The notes under the pieces: model-generated
What the model was told of the DNA's origin: nothing
Database searches by the model: none
What the model saw: only the letters and a program-made list of their open reading frames with translations
Assembly (NCBI RefSeq): GCF_900107115.1
Contig: NZ_FNOS01000005.1
Location: 1 to 64,000, forward strand
From: Salimicrobium album
GTDB taxonomy: Bacteria; Bacillota; Bacilli; Bacillales; Halobacillaceae
Reading direction: 5' to 3'
Length of the DNA: 64,000 bases
Translations under genes and position numbers: made by a program
Part shown: positions 46,613 through 54,836 of the stretch, piece after piece
Layout of the letters: the number at the start of each line of letters is the position of its first letter
Position numbering within the stretch: position 1 is the first letter of the stretch

Positions 46613-46856
46613 ATTATAGGAAGTGAATGCAGAATGCAAAATCGAAACATTCTGTACTATTTCGAAACGGAACTAAGTTGGAATCGTATGTAATAAAAAG
46701 AGTCCAATAAGGCGAAGGATTTATGTAAGAGGATATAGTCAATGCATGGAGTGGAACGGAAGGGTATGTCAGCATAAAATACCGGGTTTTATATCGGGTT
46801 CATTTCCTATTTGCAAGCTAGGGTCTTGCAGTTGTTTTAATTGGGGTGAGGTATGC

Positions 46857-47018
46857 ATGCAGGAAATAGATTACTTAAATGTATTTTTATCAATTGTGAT
46901 TATTATATATGGAGGGTATTTAGTAATAGCTGATTATCCTGATTTGTATATATTTGGAGTATTTTTTTCAGTTGCAGGAATATTCAGTTTAATAATGGAT
47001 TTAGTAAAAAATACTTAA
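46857..47018 (+). CDS. Small membrane protein
   Basis: 53 residues with two hydrophobic helices (VFLSIVIIIYGGYLVIA and IFGVFFSVAGIFSLIMDLV). ATG 46857 follows GGGGTGAGG at ~6 nt. An upstream in-frame ATG (46746) lacks a ribosome binding site and gives an implausible Cys-rich leader. Unknown function. AT-rich like the next gene, with which it may be cotranscribed. Confidence 0.55.
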   Translation: MQEIDYLNVFLSIVIIIYGGYLVIADYPDLYIFGVFFSVAGIFSLIMDLVKNT

Positions 47019-47076
47019 AAAGATCAGCTGATTAAACAGAGAGGTGACCAGGGCTTGGTAAAAGGAGGTAACTTTG

Positions 47077-47376
47077 ATGAATATCATAATTCCAATAATC
47101 TCGACCGTAGTTGTGATAACCATGTTCTCTTTTGCTTATAAAAATAAGCAGAAAGTCGATGAGGGGTTTAAAGTAAATTATTTCAGTTTATCTTATAGGA
47201 GAAAAATGATAAGAACATTAATGACCTCGCCCTTTATGCTATTAGCTATTACCGGGGTATTATACCTCCCGGACTTAGATTTGTTTACAAAAATAATGGT
47301 CGCGTCATTTTTGCTTATGGTATTAATTATTCAATTCGTTTACAACTATTATATGTGGAAGAAGAAAGAAACATAA
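47077..47376 (+). CDS. Small membrane protein
   Basis: 99 residues with three predicted spans (about 3-20, 50-66, 72-92) and a basic KVNYFSLSYRRKMIR loop; the C terminus is WKKKET. AAAGGAGGT lies 7 nt before ATG 47077. It follows another small membrane protein gene by 58 nt. Family and function not recognised. Confidence 0.6.
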   Translation: MNIIIPIISTVVVITMFSFAYKNKQKVDEGFKVNYFSLSYRRKMIRTLMTSPFMLLAITGVLYLPDLDLFTKIMVASFLLMVLIIQFVYNYYMWKKKET

Positions 47377-47558
47377 GCTTTGAAGCTGCTATAGAAGGAA
47401 TAGTGCATGATTAGTCTTAACAATGGAAAAATCAGCACACAGTTTTGGTCCGGTGAATGAGGGGATTAAGGAGGTTCACTAGAAACCTTAAGCATCCGTG
47501 GCAGCGTATTACATAAACGAATGAATCGATTGATCATGAATAGAAAGGAGGAACAATC

Positions 47559-47939
47559 ATGCAATATGATGTTGAAACCCCGGAGGACTACTACAAAGCG
47601 ATGGAGGAAGACTGGAGAAAAGAAAAATTATTGAAAGTAAGAGAATATATTTTAACGCATGGTCCGGAATTGAAGGAAGGCATCCAGTACAAAATGCTGA
47701 GCTTTGGATCGGAATCATCCGTTGTTTTTCATTTAAATGCCCAGAAATCTTATGTAAGTCTTTACGTAGGAGATATCAAAAAAATCACGGGAGCAGCCAC
47801 ACAGTCTTTGAAAGGTCTGGATTACGGGAAAGGATGCATCCGTATTAAGAAATCGGTCGATTTGAACGAGAGCGGCCTTGAAGAATTTGTGAGAGCGACT
47901 ATCGAGGCCTGGAGGAAGGGAGAAGACGTGTCCTGTTAA
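47559..47939 (+). CDS. DUF1801 domain protein
   Basis: A 126-residue protein with VREYILTHGPELKEGIQYKMLSFG (about residues 26-49 region), SSVVFHLNAQKSYVSLYVGDI and DYGKGCIRIKKSVDL, matching the DUF1801 (YdhG-like) fold. Members are small cytoplasmic proteins of undefined function, some linked to iron. ATG with AAAGGAGG 8 nt upstream. Stands alone between intergenic gaps. Confidence 0.82.
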   Translation: MQYDVETPEDYYKAMEEDWRKEKLLKVREYILTHGPELKEGIQYKMLSFGSESSVVFHLNAQKSYVSLYVGDIKKITGAATQSLKGLDYGKGCIRIKKSVDLNESGLEEFVRATIEAWRKGEDVSC

Positions 47940-48037
47940 GCGCGCCGCCGCACCAGGGTATGTAACTTTTTTGTTACAAAACTCATTTCTATGGTAATAT
48001 ATATATTTGAAAAAATTAGCAGAGGAAATGAGTTGCC

Positions 48038-49486
48038 ATGAAGAAACGTATTAAATTGCCAGGTTGGATTGTAATTATTCTATTGCTTGTAGGGGTTACT
48101 TTTGGAATGAATCAGTTACTCAGTCAGGCTTTTGAAGGAGACTCAGAAATAAATGGTCCGGAGAAGGAAGTCGAGGACTCCAGCATCTACCCGGGTCTGA
48201 ACATTGAAACGAAGACGGAAGAAGCAGACTTGTATACTTCATCAATCAGTCTTCCGTACACCGATCATGAACAGGTTAATAAACCGATAAACGAATGGGT
48301 GGAGGCCCAGAAGAAAGAATTCACCAGTGAAGTACAAAAATCGAAACGTACCCTTGAGGAAAACGGTTTTCGTGCCCACTTGAACATTCAGGTGGAGACG
48401 GAAGAAATAGCTGAAAAGCTTTACACACTCGAATTCGAGTCCTATCAGATTACAGGCGGGGCAAATGGTATGACGAAAACGAAGTCCTTCGTCATCGACC
48501 TGAATAAGGATAGGCATGTGCAGCTTGAAGATGTTTTCCGGTTAAATGAAGAAACAATCGGAAATATCCAGCACCTGATCAGGGAGTCGCTTTCCAATAA
48601 TGATGAAGTCAGCCCTTACCTCTTCGAAGATATGGTACAGGACGCTTTGAAGAACCTTGACAAATGGAAGTGGTCCATCAGCCGGGATCACGTGATTTTT
48701 TACTTTGATGAATATGAAATTGCGGCGGGTGCAGCAGGTTCGGTCAAAGCGGAAATTCCGATGGAGGAAATCAAACCATATCTGCAGGATGATTTTGCGG
48801 ATCGGCTGGATGTGACAATTCCCGAGAAGGAAAAACGTAAGGAAGAGACAGAGCATTCAGAGGAGAAAGCGGAACTTGATCCGGATGGAAAATATGTTGC
48901 ACTGACATTTGATGACGGTCCCCACCCCGATGTGACACCGCGCATTCTTGATACACTGGACAAGCATGGGGCCAAAGCGACCTTTTTCATGCTGGGAAGT
49001 CAGGTGGAATATTACCCGTCGCTTGCCAACAGAGTGGAGGAAGAAGGCCATGAAATCGGGAACCACACGATGAACCATCAGGATCTGACGGTGCTCGGGA
49101 GAGAGCAGATTCGTGAAGAGATGCAGGAATCGAGCAGCATCATCGAAGGTGCTATTGGTCACGCGCCGACTCTATTGCGTCCTCCGTACGGGGCGTCCAA
49201 CGGGGACGTGGAGCAGGTCACCTCGGAACTGGGGCAGTCGATGATTATGTGGTCCGTAGATTCCCTTGACTGGAAGAGCCGTGATGCTCAGGCAGTGAAT
49301 GAGAAAGTGATGTCCAATGTTACGGAAGGGTCCATCGTATTGCTGCACGACATTCATTCATCGACAGCCGATGCGCTGCCGCAACTGCTGGATTCACTGG
49401 AAGAGCAGGGGTATCAGATGGTTACTGTGTCCCAGCTGCTTGAATTACAGGGAGAGCAGGGCGTTGGACCCCATCACGGGAATTAA
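48038..49486 (+). CDS. Polysaccharide deacetylase (PdaC-like) with N-terminal DUF4163/DUF3298 domains
   Basis: A 482-residue cell-surface enzyme: N-terminal anchor (WIVIILLLVGVTFGMNQL), a DUF4163/DUF3298 region (about residues 45-255), then a NodB deacetylase domain (about 285-475). The catalytic motifs are TFDDGPHPDVT (about 289-299), GNHTMNHQDL (H-x3-H metal site, about 344-353), RPPYGASNG (about 388-396) and a final LLHDIHSS. B. subtilis PdaC, with the same layout, deacetylates peptidoglycan N-acetylmuramic acid. ATG with GAGGAAATGAG upstream. A terminator follows. Confidence 0.9.
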   Translation: MKKRIKLPGWIVIILLLVGVTFGMNQLLSQAFEGDSEINGPEKEVEDSSIYPGLNIETKTEEADLYTSSISLPYTDHEQVNKPINEWVEAQKKEFTSEVQKSKRTLEENGFRAHLNIQVETEEIAEKLYTLEFESYQITGGANGMTKTKSFVIDLNKDRHVQLEDVFRLNEETIGNIQHLIRESLSNNDEVSPYLFEDMVQDALKNLDKWKWSISRDHVIFYFDEYEIAAGAAGSVKAEIPMEEIKPYLQDDFADRLDVTIPEKEKRKEETEHSEEKAELDPDGKYVALTFDDGPHPDVTPRILDTLDKHGAKATFFMLGSQVEYYPSLANRVEEEGHEIGNHTMNHQDLTVLGREQIREEMQESSSIIEGAIGHAPTLLRPPYGASNGDVEQVTSELGQSMIMWSVDSLDWKSRDAQAVNEKVMSNVTEGSIVLLHDIHSSTADALPQLLDSLEEQGYQMVTVSQLLELQGEQGVGPHHGN

Positions 49487-49534
49487 TGAGGAAAAATTTG
49501 ATTGATCCCTTCTCGCTCAGAAGTAAAGTGGACG

Positions 49535-49574
49535 AACACACTAAATTATCCAGGCATAATTTAGTGTGTTTTTT
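49535..49574 (+). terminator. Terminator of the deacetylase gene
   Basis: AACACACTAAATTAT (49535-49549) pairs perfectly with ATAATTTAGTGTGTT (49556-49570), followed by TTTT. Confidence 0.88.
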
Positions 49575-49636
49575 ATGAAGTTTTTTATAGGAAGAAATTA
49601 AGTATATTGATTCAGCGAATGATAACCTCTTCGTAA

Positions 49637-49690
49637 AAGTCTGATTAGACAAAAAAATCAGACTTATTCACTGGAATTTGTTACTATAAT
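49637..49690 (+). promoter_or_regulatory. Inverted repeat and promoter upstream of sdhB-like gene
   Basis: AAGTCTGATT (49637-49646) and its exact complement AATCAGACTT (49656-49665) flank a 9-nt spacer. A TATAAT box follows at 49685-49690 with no good -35, so the repeat may be an activator or repressor site. A 140-nt leader then runs to the start at 49831. No gene is seen in the gap. Confidence 0.4.
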
Positions 49691-49830
49691 AATAAGAACA
49701 TAAAAGCATTACAGGACAGTTGAACGCAAGGGTACGGAATTCTTTGAGAGAATAGGAATTTTCAATAGTAAAGGATTCTGAAGTTACACCTTCATAGCAG
49801 AACAAGCTTTATAAATGAGGAGGAGAGAAA

Positions 49831-50586
49831 ATGGAAGAGATAACCCTGATTATCGAGAGACAAGACGATCCTGATTCCGCCCCTTATGAAGAAGAGTTTG
49901 CCGTACCGTACCGCCCTAATATGAATGTCATTACTGCCCTGATGCATACCCAAAAGAATCCCGTAACGAAGGACGGGAGAAAAACGACTCCTGTCCAGTG
50001 GGAAATGAGTTGTCTGGAAGAAGTATGTGGTGTCTGTTCCATGGTGATAAACGGAACACCACGCCAGGCCTGTACTGCTTTGGTTGATCAACTGGAGCAT
50101 CCAATTAGATTACGTCCCATGAGAACCTACCCCGTTGTGAGAGATCTCATTATTGACAGAGAAAAAATGTTTGACGCACTAAAGAAAATAAAAGCGTGGA
50201 TCCCTATTGATGGTACGTACGATATTGGTCCTGGTCCACGAATGGATGAAAACAAACGGGAAATGGCATATGAACTTTCCAAATGTTTTACTTGTGGAGT
50301 TTGCCAGGATGCATGCCCCAACGTTAACGACAAGAGCGATTTTCTCGGACCGTTCGTTTTTTCACAAATCCGTTTAAAAAATGTTCACCCCACAGGTGAA
50401 ATGGATAAAGATGAACGTACGGAAGCCTTTATGGGTAAAGGCGGGCTTCAAGGGTGTGGAAATTCCCAGAACTGTGTAAAGGTATGTCCTAAAGGGATTC
50501 CAATAACAACTTCTATAGCAGCTGTGAATCGTGCCGCAGCGCTCCATTCATTCAAGAGTTTTTTCGGCTCTTATTCCAGTCGTTAG
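49831..50586 (+). CDS. Succinate dehydrogenase iron-sulfur subunit (orphan copy)
   Basis: A 251-residue SdhB-like protein close in length and sequence to B. subtilis SdhB. The [2Fe-2S] domain has CLEEVCGVCSM (about residues 64-74) with a further Cys at ~85 (QACTAL). The ferredoxin domain has CFTCGVCQDACPN (about 152-164) and CGNSQNCVKVCPKGIP (about 209-224), giving the [4Fe-4S] and [3Fe-4S] ligands. It passes electrons from flavoprotein SdhA to quinone. sdhC and sdhA are not adjacent, unlike the usual sdhCAB operon. ATG with GAGGAGGAG upstream. Confidence 0.92.
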   Translation: MEEITLIIERQDDPDSAPYEEEFAVPYRPNMNVITALMHTQKNPVTKDGRKTTPVQWEMSCLEEVCGVCSMVINGTPRQACTALVDQLEHPIRLRPMRTYPVVRDLIIDREKMFDALKKIKAWIPIDGTYDIGPGPRMDENKREMAYELSKCFTCGVCQDACPNVNDKSDFLGPFVFSQIRLKNVHPTGEMDKDERTEAFMGKGGLQGCGNSQNCVKVCPKGIPITTSIAAVNRAAALHSFKSFFGSYSSR

Positions 50587-50643
50587 ATTTCTTTACTGAT
50601 ATAGAAAGACTTTATAGGTTATTCATTAATGAGAGCTGGAGGT

Positions 50644-51867
50644 TTACAATAATGTCTGAAACAAGGCGCCAAGCCCTGTACCGATGTAATTTCCGACAAT
50701 ATAGCCAAGCGTACCGACGAGCAGAATAGGAACGATCAGTCTGTTCCAGCCTTTGGCGATTGCCATTGCTGCAGCTGTTGTCGGGCCTCCGAGGTTGGCG
50801 TTGCTGGCAAGCAGTATCTCCTCCAGGTTGAACTTGAACAGTTTTCCAAGTATGAGGGAGAAGAACAGGTTCATTAATACAATAATGAGTACGAAAATGA
50901 GTAGGAGCGGCGAGGTTGTGACCACTAGCGCGATGGAAGCCGGTACTCCGATGACTACGAAAAATAAATAAATCAGGAACGTTCCGAGCTCCTGGGTCCC
51001 TTGAAGATTTTCGAAATAATCGGGAGCCAGAAGCACGGCGATGACGGTCAACGTAGTAAGCATGAGATACTGATCACCAATAATGCCTCTGAGCAAATCA
51101 TAAAATATATTTGCGTTTTCCCCGCTCGGGATAACTCCAGCAAAGAAGTCCGCCAACTGGAACGAGACGGCGACGAGGACGAATGCCGTCGCAATACTGG
51201 AAGCGATGTCTTTCAAAGAAATCTCTTTTCGTTTCCAGAAAGAGGCCGCCTGGGTTTCGTCATCCCCGGTGGCATTTTTCTCGACTTCTTCCATGTGAGG
51301 CGTTTTATAGTTCTTCCGAAAGAAGTTAACAGCAGGGATCCCCATCAGGACAAAGAAGAAAAGAGCCATCATGGCATTATCAGCCACGACCGTGGCCGAC
51401 ACGAGATCGCCGGGAGCTTCGAATTTAGCGGACATGGCTGCGAAGTTCACGCCGCCGCCCGTATAGGAACCTGCCATCATCGCACCGATTTTGTCCAGAT
51501 GCGGAATCACATCTTTCAGCAACATAAATGAAAGAATAGTGCCGGCCACTGTACCGATAGTGCTAAGAAGAAAAATTGCCAGCATCCGTCTGCTTTCCTG
51601 CCAGATTTTTTTGATGTTGGCCTGGAATAACAGCAGGGGAATGGCAAGAGGTACTACGTAACTCCAGACAGCGTCGTACACACTTGATTCCAGAGGGATG
51701 ACGTTGAAGTTGGCCAGGGCCATCGCTCCGATCAGCGCGATGATGGCACCGGAGATTTTCGATGCCCACGTATATTTCTGTTCCAGATAGATACTTATGG
51801 CCGCCCAGCCCGTAAGAAACGCCCAGAGGGCCCACGTATTATCCGGGGAGATTAAGGATGTTTGCAA
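50644..51867 (-). CDS. DUF819 family membrane protein (YjcL-like)
   Basis: A 407-residue protein with about ten spans. It has MMAGSYTGGGVNFAAMSA (about residues 134-151) and ASNANLGGPTTAAAMAIAKGW (about 353-373), repeated Gly-rich half-sites typical of DUF819 carriers, related to sodium-dependent transporters. A charged loop (EEVEKNATGDDETQ) lies between halves. TTG 51867 has GAGGTG 6 nt upstream on the minus strand. A cre-like site lies ~70 bp upstream. Substrate unknown; muropeptide or amino-acid-derived uptake has been suggested for relatives. Confidence 0.87.
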   Translation of the reverse strand: MQTSLISPDNTWALWAFLTGWAAISIYLEQKYTWASKISGAIIALIGAMALANFNVIPLESSVYDAVWSYVVPLAIPLLLFQANIKKIWQESRRMLAIFLLSTIGTVAGTILSFMLLKDVIPHLDKIGAMMAGSYTGGGVNFAAMSAKFEAPGDLVSATVVADNAMMALFFFVLMGIPAVNFFRKNYKTPHMEEVEKNATGDDETQAASFWKRKEISLKDIASSIATAFVLVAVSFQLADFFAGVIPSGENANIFYDLLRGIIGDQYLMLTTLTVIAVLLAPDYFENLQGTQELGTFLIYLFFVVIGVPASIALVVTTSPLLLIFVLIIVLMNLFFSLILGKLFKFNLEEILLASNANLGGPTTAAAMAIAKGWNRLIVPILLVGTLGYIVGNYIGTGLGALFQTLL

Positions 51868-51938
51868 TTGTCTCACCTCTCGATTTGTTTTATGGATTAA
51901 GAAGGCATAGCTGCAGTTTTTAATACCATAGCAGGAAT

Positions 51939-51952
51939 GGAAATCGTTTTCA
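51939..51952 (-). promoter_or_regulatory. cre-like site upstream of the DUF819 gene
   Basis: GGAAATCGTTTTCA differs from the palindromic cre at two positions. It is ~70 bp upstream of the minus-strand start, consistent with CcpA control of the transporter. Confidence 0.5.
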
Positions 51953-52115
51953 ATAACGGTGGAATCAAACTTGCCATTAGTGTAAAGGTCGCTTGCCGCA
52001 GTTATGAAGGCTACTTTAATTAAAATTGCCAGTAAAATTCAAGATATTTACGACAAAATTTTAACCATGGATACGCTATTTATAACCAAAGCGGCTTTAT
52101 AGAGGGAGGGAGAAT

Positions 52116-52463
52116 ATGACTGAAAATCTTAAAGCGGAGCTGAGAAAGTTGGAAGAAGCCCATGTGAATATCGAAGTAAGAGCATATGCAGAAAGACTTG
52201 GTCAAATTCTGGCTGATGACTTTCGAGAAATAGGAAGTTCAGGAACGATGTTCGATAAAGAAGATTGTCTGGTGGACGGTGTAGTCTTATCAGAAATGAG
52301 TATACATAATTATGAGGTGGAACAGTTAGCTCCTGACGTTGTTCTTGCCACTTACTACATCAAGGATGAAACGAGAGGAAGAAATACCTTGAGGAGTTCA
52401 ATATGGAAACGGATAAACGACAGATGGCAACTATATTTTCACCAGGGGACAGTATCTAAGTGA
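52116..52463 (+). CDS. DUF4440 / SnoaL-like (NTF2 fold) protein
   Basis: A 115-residue alpha+beta cone protein: LEEAHVNIEVRAYAERLGQILADDFREIGSSGTMFDKED (N-terminal helix and first strands), VEQLAPDVVLATYYI, SSIWKRINDRWQLYFHQGT (C-terminal strands). It matches DUF4440, often found fused to or near enzymes but without defined chemistry. ATG with GAGGGAGGGAG upstream. It converges with the thioesterase gene, sharing the long hairpin at 52487-52564. Confidence 0.82.
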   Translation: MTENLKAELRKLEEAHVNIEVRAYAERLGQILADDFREIGSSGTMFDKEDCLVDGVVLSEMSIHNYEVEQLAPDVVLATYYIKDETRGRNTLRSSIWKRINDRWQLYFHQGTVSK

Positions 52464-52486
52464 TACAACTGATAATATATAAAAGC

Positions 52487-52564
52487 CCCCGGCACTTTGA
52501 AAAACGTTTCCAGCTCCCACAAAGGTTACGGGTTATGGAAACGTTCATCTTTGGATTGCCGGGG
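52487..52564. terminator. Long bidirectional hairpin between convergent genes
   Basis: Outer arms CCCCGGCA (52487-52494) and TGCCGGGG (52557-52564), inner perfect arms AACGTTTCCA (52503-52512) and TGGAAACGTT (52536-52545), apical loop of 23 nt. It is T-tailed on both strands (GGGGTTTCTT; GGGGGCTTTT). The apical loop contains CACAAAGGTTACGG, resembling the loop at 44317-44374. Confidence 0.75.
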
Positions 52565-52571
52565 TTTCTTC

Positions 52572-53045
52572 TTATTCCTGTTCCCCGTATTCCCTGATGA
52601 TTTCATAAATATCGGGAGCTGATCGGTTAAGGCGGGTTGGCTTAAAGTTTTCGTTGACCCATGTATGTTCCGTACTTCCGGAGGCAATGAGTTCACCACT
52701 GGGACGGGAAACAATTTTGTCCAGATGATCACTCTCTGCTTCTTCCGATACTTTCCGCGCTTCGTAGACGAATTTCAGTTTCAGCGGGGAATAGTCCGCA
52801 ATTTTAGTGAAAAGGACGATACAATCATCAAAAGTAGCGGAACTTTTATATCGGCAATCTACATTTGCCACAGGTAGCGAGAAGCCTTTGGATTCAATTT
52901 CTTTATAGGCGATGCCGTAATGTCGCATGAATTCAGTGCGGGCGATTTCAAACCAGTTGATGTAATTTCCGTGATGGACTACTCCCATCCGGTCTGTGTC
53001 CTTGTAAGGGACACGGTAATTTGTCTTATGCCATTGCGCGGTCAA
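52572..53045 (-). CDS. Acyl-CoA thioesterase, YbgC/4HBT hotdog family
   Basis: A 157-residue hotdog-fold protein. The active-site motif YKDTDRMGVVHHGNYINWFEIARTEF (about residues 14-39 region) has the Asp-x-x-G-V-V-x-x-x-x-Y/F of 4-hydroxybenzoyl-CoA/YbgC thioesterases. It hydrolyses an acyl-CoA or acyl-ACP. The TTG start at 53045 has GGGAGGTC 5-6 nt upstream. It is the last gene of an operon with an acyl-CoA ligase and a KAS II enzyme, each spaced by 33 nt. Confidence 0.88.
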   Translation of the reverse strand: MTAQWHKTNYRVPYKDTDRMGVVHHGNYINWFEIARTEFMRHYGIAYKEIESKGFSLPVANVDCRYKSSATFDDCIVLFTKIADYSPLKLKFVYEARKVSEEAESDHLDKIVSRPSGELIASGSTEHTWVNENFKPTRLNRSAPDIYEIIREYGEQE

Positions 53046-53078
53046 TGGATGACCTCCCTTCCTTTATCTGGTGCCCTG

Positions 53079-54803
53079 TTACTTATGATCCAACCGCTCT
53101 TTTGCCAATTCCTGAAGGCGGAATTTCTGGACTTTCCCCGTACTGGTCATAGGCCATTCCGACGAATCGATAAAAAAGACGTGTCGCGGTACTTTAAATT
53201 TAGCGAGTCGTTCGGCACACCAGCGGGTAATATCTTTCCTTCTCAATGTTGCCCCTTCCTTTAATTCGACGAAAGCCGCTCCGGCTTCCGTTGTGAGTTT
53301 ATCTTTAACGCCGACGACCTGTACTTCTTTCACTTCCGATAGATGGGAAATTGCAATTTCCACTTCTCTCGGAGAAACGAGTTCCCCGGAGACTTTAAAC
53401 ATTTCCTTGCTTCTGCCAAGCATTTGGATATAACCGTTCTCATCGATTTTCCCGACGTCTCCCGTTTTCAGCCAGCCGTCTTTGTCGATGGCCTGTGCTG
53501 TTTCCTCGGGTTTCTTGTAATAGCCGTGGGTCACGGTGGCGCCTCTGACCGCCAGTTCTCCCATTTCCCCGTGGGGTAAATCTTCCCCCGTGTCCCGGTG
53601 AACGGTTTTATACTGAACGCTGCTCCCGTTAAATTCGGGAAGTCCGCTCACACCGTTTAGTTTGGGACGGCCGACGCGAGTGGCAACACGCTCCAGAGGG
53701 TCTCCGATTTCAGTAGTTACGCCTGAAGAGACGACTTCCGTCTGACCGTAACCCGTAATTATTTCAGTGATATCGAGTACATCCACGGCTTGTTGCCACG
53801 TCGACACGGGAGCAGCGGCTGCTCCACACCACATAGCAAATAATGAAGACAGATCAAATTCTTCCACCTGTGGATGGTTCAATACGGGTGTCAGCATCGA
53901 AGGAACGCAGAGATAATCGTTGGCCCTGTACTTTTCCATTAATTCCAGTGAACGTAAAGGGGAGGCCCCTAATGCGGAAACAATAGAGCCGCCGACAAAA
54001 GACATAGCGAACAAAGCTTCGATAATCGCAAAACAATGATAGAACGGCAGGGGAGCAAAAGTAACTCTTCCATTCTCGATGGCCCGACTTAAAACAGTGC
54101 CGTAGGAACACCGGAGGAGCATGTCGTCTGTCAGCATAACTCCTTTAGGATTCCCAGTGGACCCTGAGGTGTACATAATAATAGCTACTTCATCGGGAGA
54201 GAGGGATAACGCCCGTTGTTTACTCAGTGCCGAAGTGGTCACCGTCCCGACGCCTTCCAAAAAATCACCCCAGGACAGGAAGTGTTCATCGACCGGTTCT
54301 TCTCGTTCCGGGCCGAAACTGATGACTTGTTTAAGACTGCTCTGTTTTTTAAAAGAAGGAGTAGAGAATAGTTCTTTCACGGCCTCGCCGTGGTGCTTGT
54401 CTTTAATCTTCTCCTGAACAATTAAATAATGGGAGTCCGACTGTGTTAAAATGTACCCCAGTTCGTTTTTGGTTAACATAGAATTGATCGGGATAAGTAC
54501 AGCACCAATCATGGATGTGGCGATCATAAGCGAAGGAAAGTGTTCATTATTGTCCATTAAAACAGCTATATGCTCTCTTCGTTTGACTCCCAGGTTCAGG
54601 AACCCTTTCGCATAAGTGAGCGCCTGCTCCCATATCTCCCGGTATGTATATTCATTATCGTGAATGTACAGGTAGGGACGGTCGGCATAGGTATGAACCG
54701 CTTTCTCAAAATGGCGGGCTACGGTGTCCCGGGGCCATACAGGTAATTGTTCTTCGATTCGATTTCTGCGTTCTTCCACACGTTCCGCTATAGAATTTGT
54801 CAA
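53079..54803 (-). CDS. AMP-dependent acyl-CoA ligase
   Basis: A 574-residue ANL-superfamily ligase. AMP-binding loop MYTSGSTGNPKGVMLTDD (about residues 205-222), A5 GYGQTEVVSSG (about 342-352), A7/A8 GWLKTGDVGKIDENGYIQMLGR with hinge, and the catalytic Lys in TSTGKVQKFRL near the C terminus. The substrate is a fatty or aromatic acid. It lies between fabF-like and thioesterase genes in one minus-strand operon, so it may load a precursor for, or recycle a product of, the KAS reaction. Confidence 0.9.
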   Translation of the reverse strand: MTNSIAERVEERRNRIEEQLPVWPRDTVARHFEKAVHTYADRPYLYIHDNEYTYREIWEQALTYAKGFLNLGVKRREHIAVLMDNNEHFPSLMIATSMIGAVLIPINSMLTKNELGYILTQSDSHYLIVQEKIKDKHHGEAVKELFSTPSFKKQSSLKQVISFGPEREEPVDEHFLSWGDFLEGVGTVTTSALSKQRALSLSPDEVAIIMYTSGSTGNPKGVMLTDDMLLRCSYGTVLSRAIENGRVTFAPLPFYHCFAIIEALFAMSFVGGSIVSALGASPLRSLELMEKYRANDYLCVPSMLTPVLNHPQVEEFDLSSLFAMWCGAAAAPVSTWQQAVDVLDITEIITGYGQTEVVSSGVTTEIGDPLERVATRVGRPKLNGVSGLPEFNGSSVQYKTVHRDTGEDLPHGEMGELAVRGATVTHGYYKKPEETAQAIDKDGWLKTGDVGKIDENGYIQMLGRSKEMFKVSGELVSPREVEIAISHLSEVKEVQVVGVKDKLTTEAGAAFVELKEGATLRRKDITRWCAERLAKFKVPRHVFFIDSSEWPMTSTGKVQKFRLQELAKERLDHK

Positions 54804-54836
54804 AATGATTCTCCTTCCTCTGTCCGAAGTACTCCG

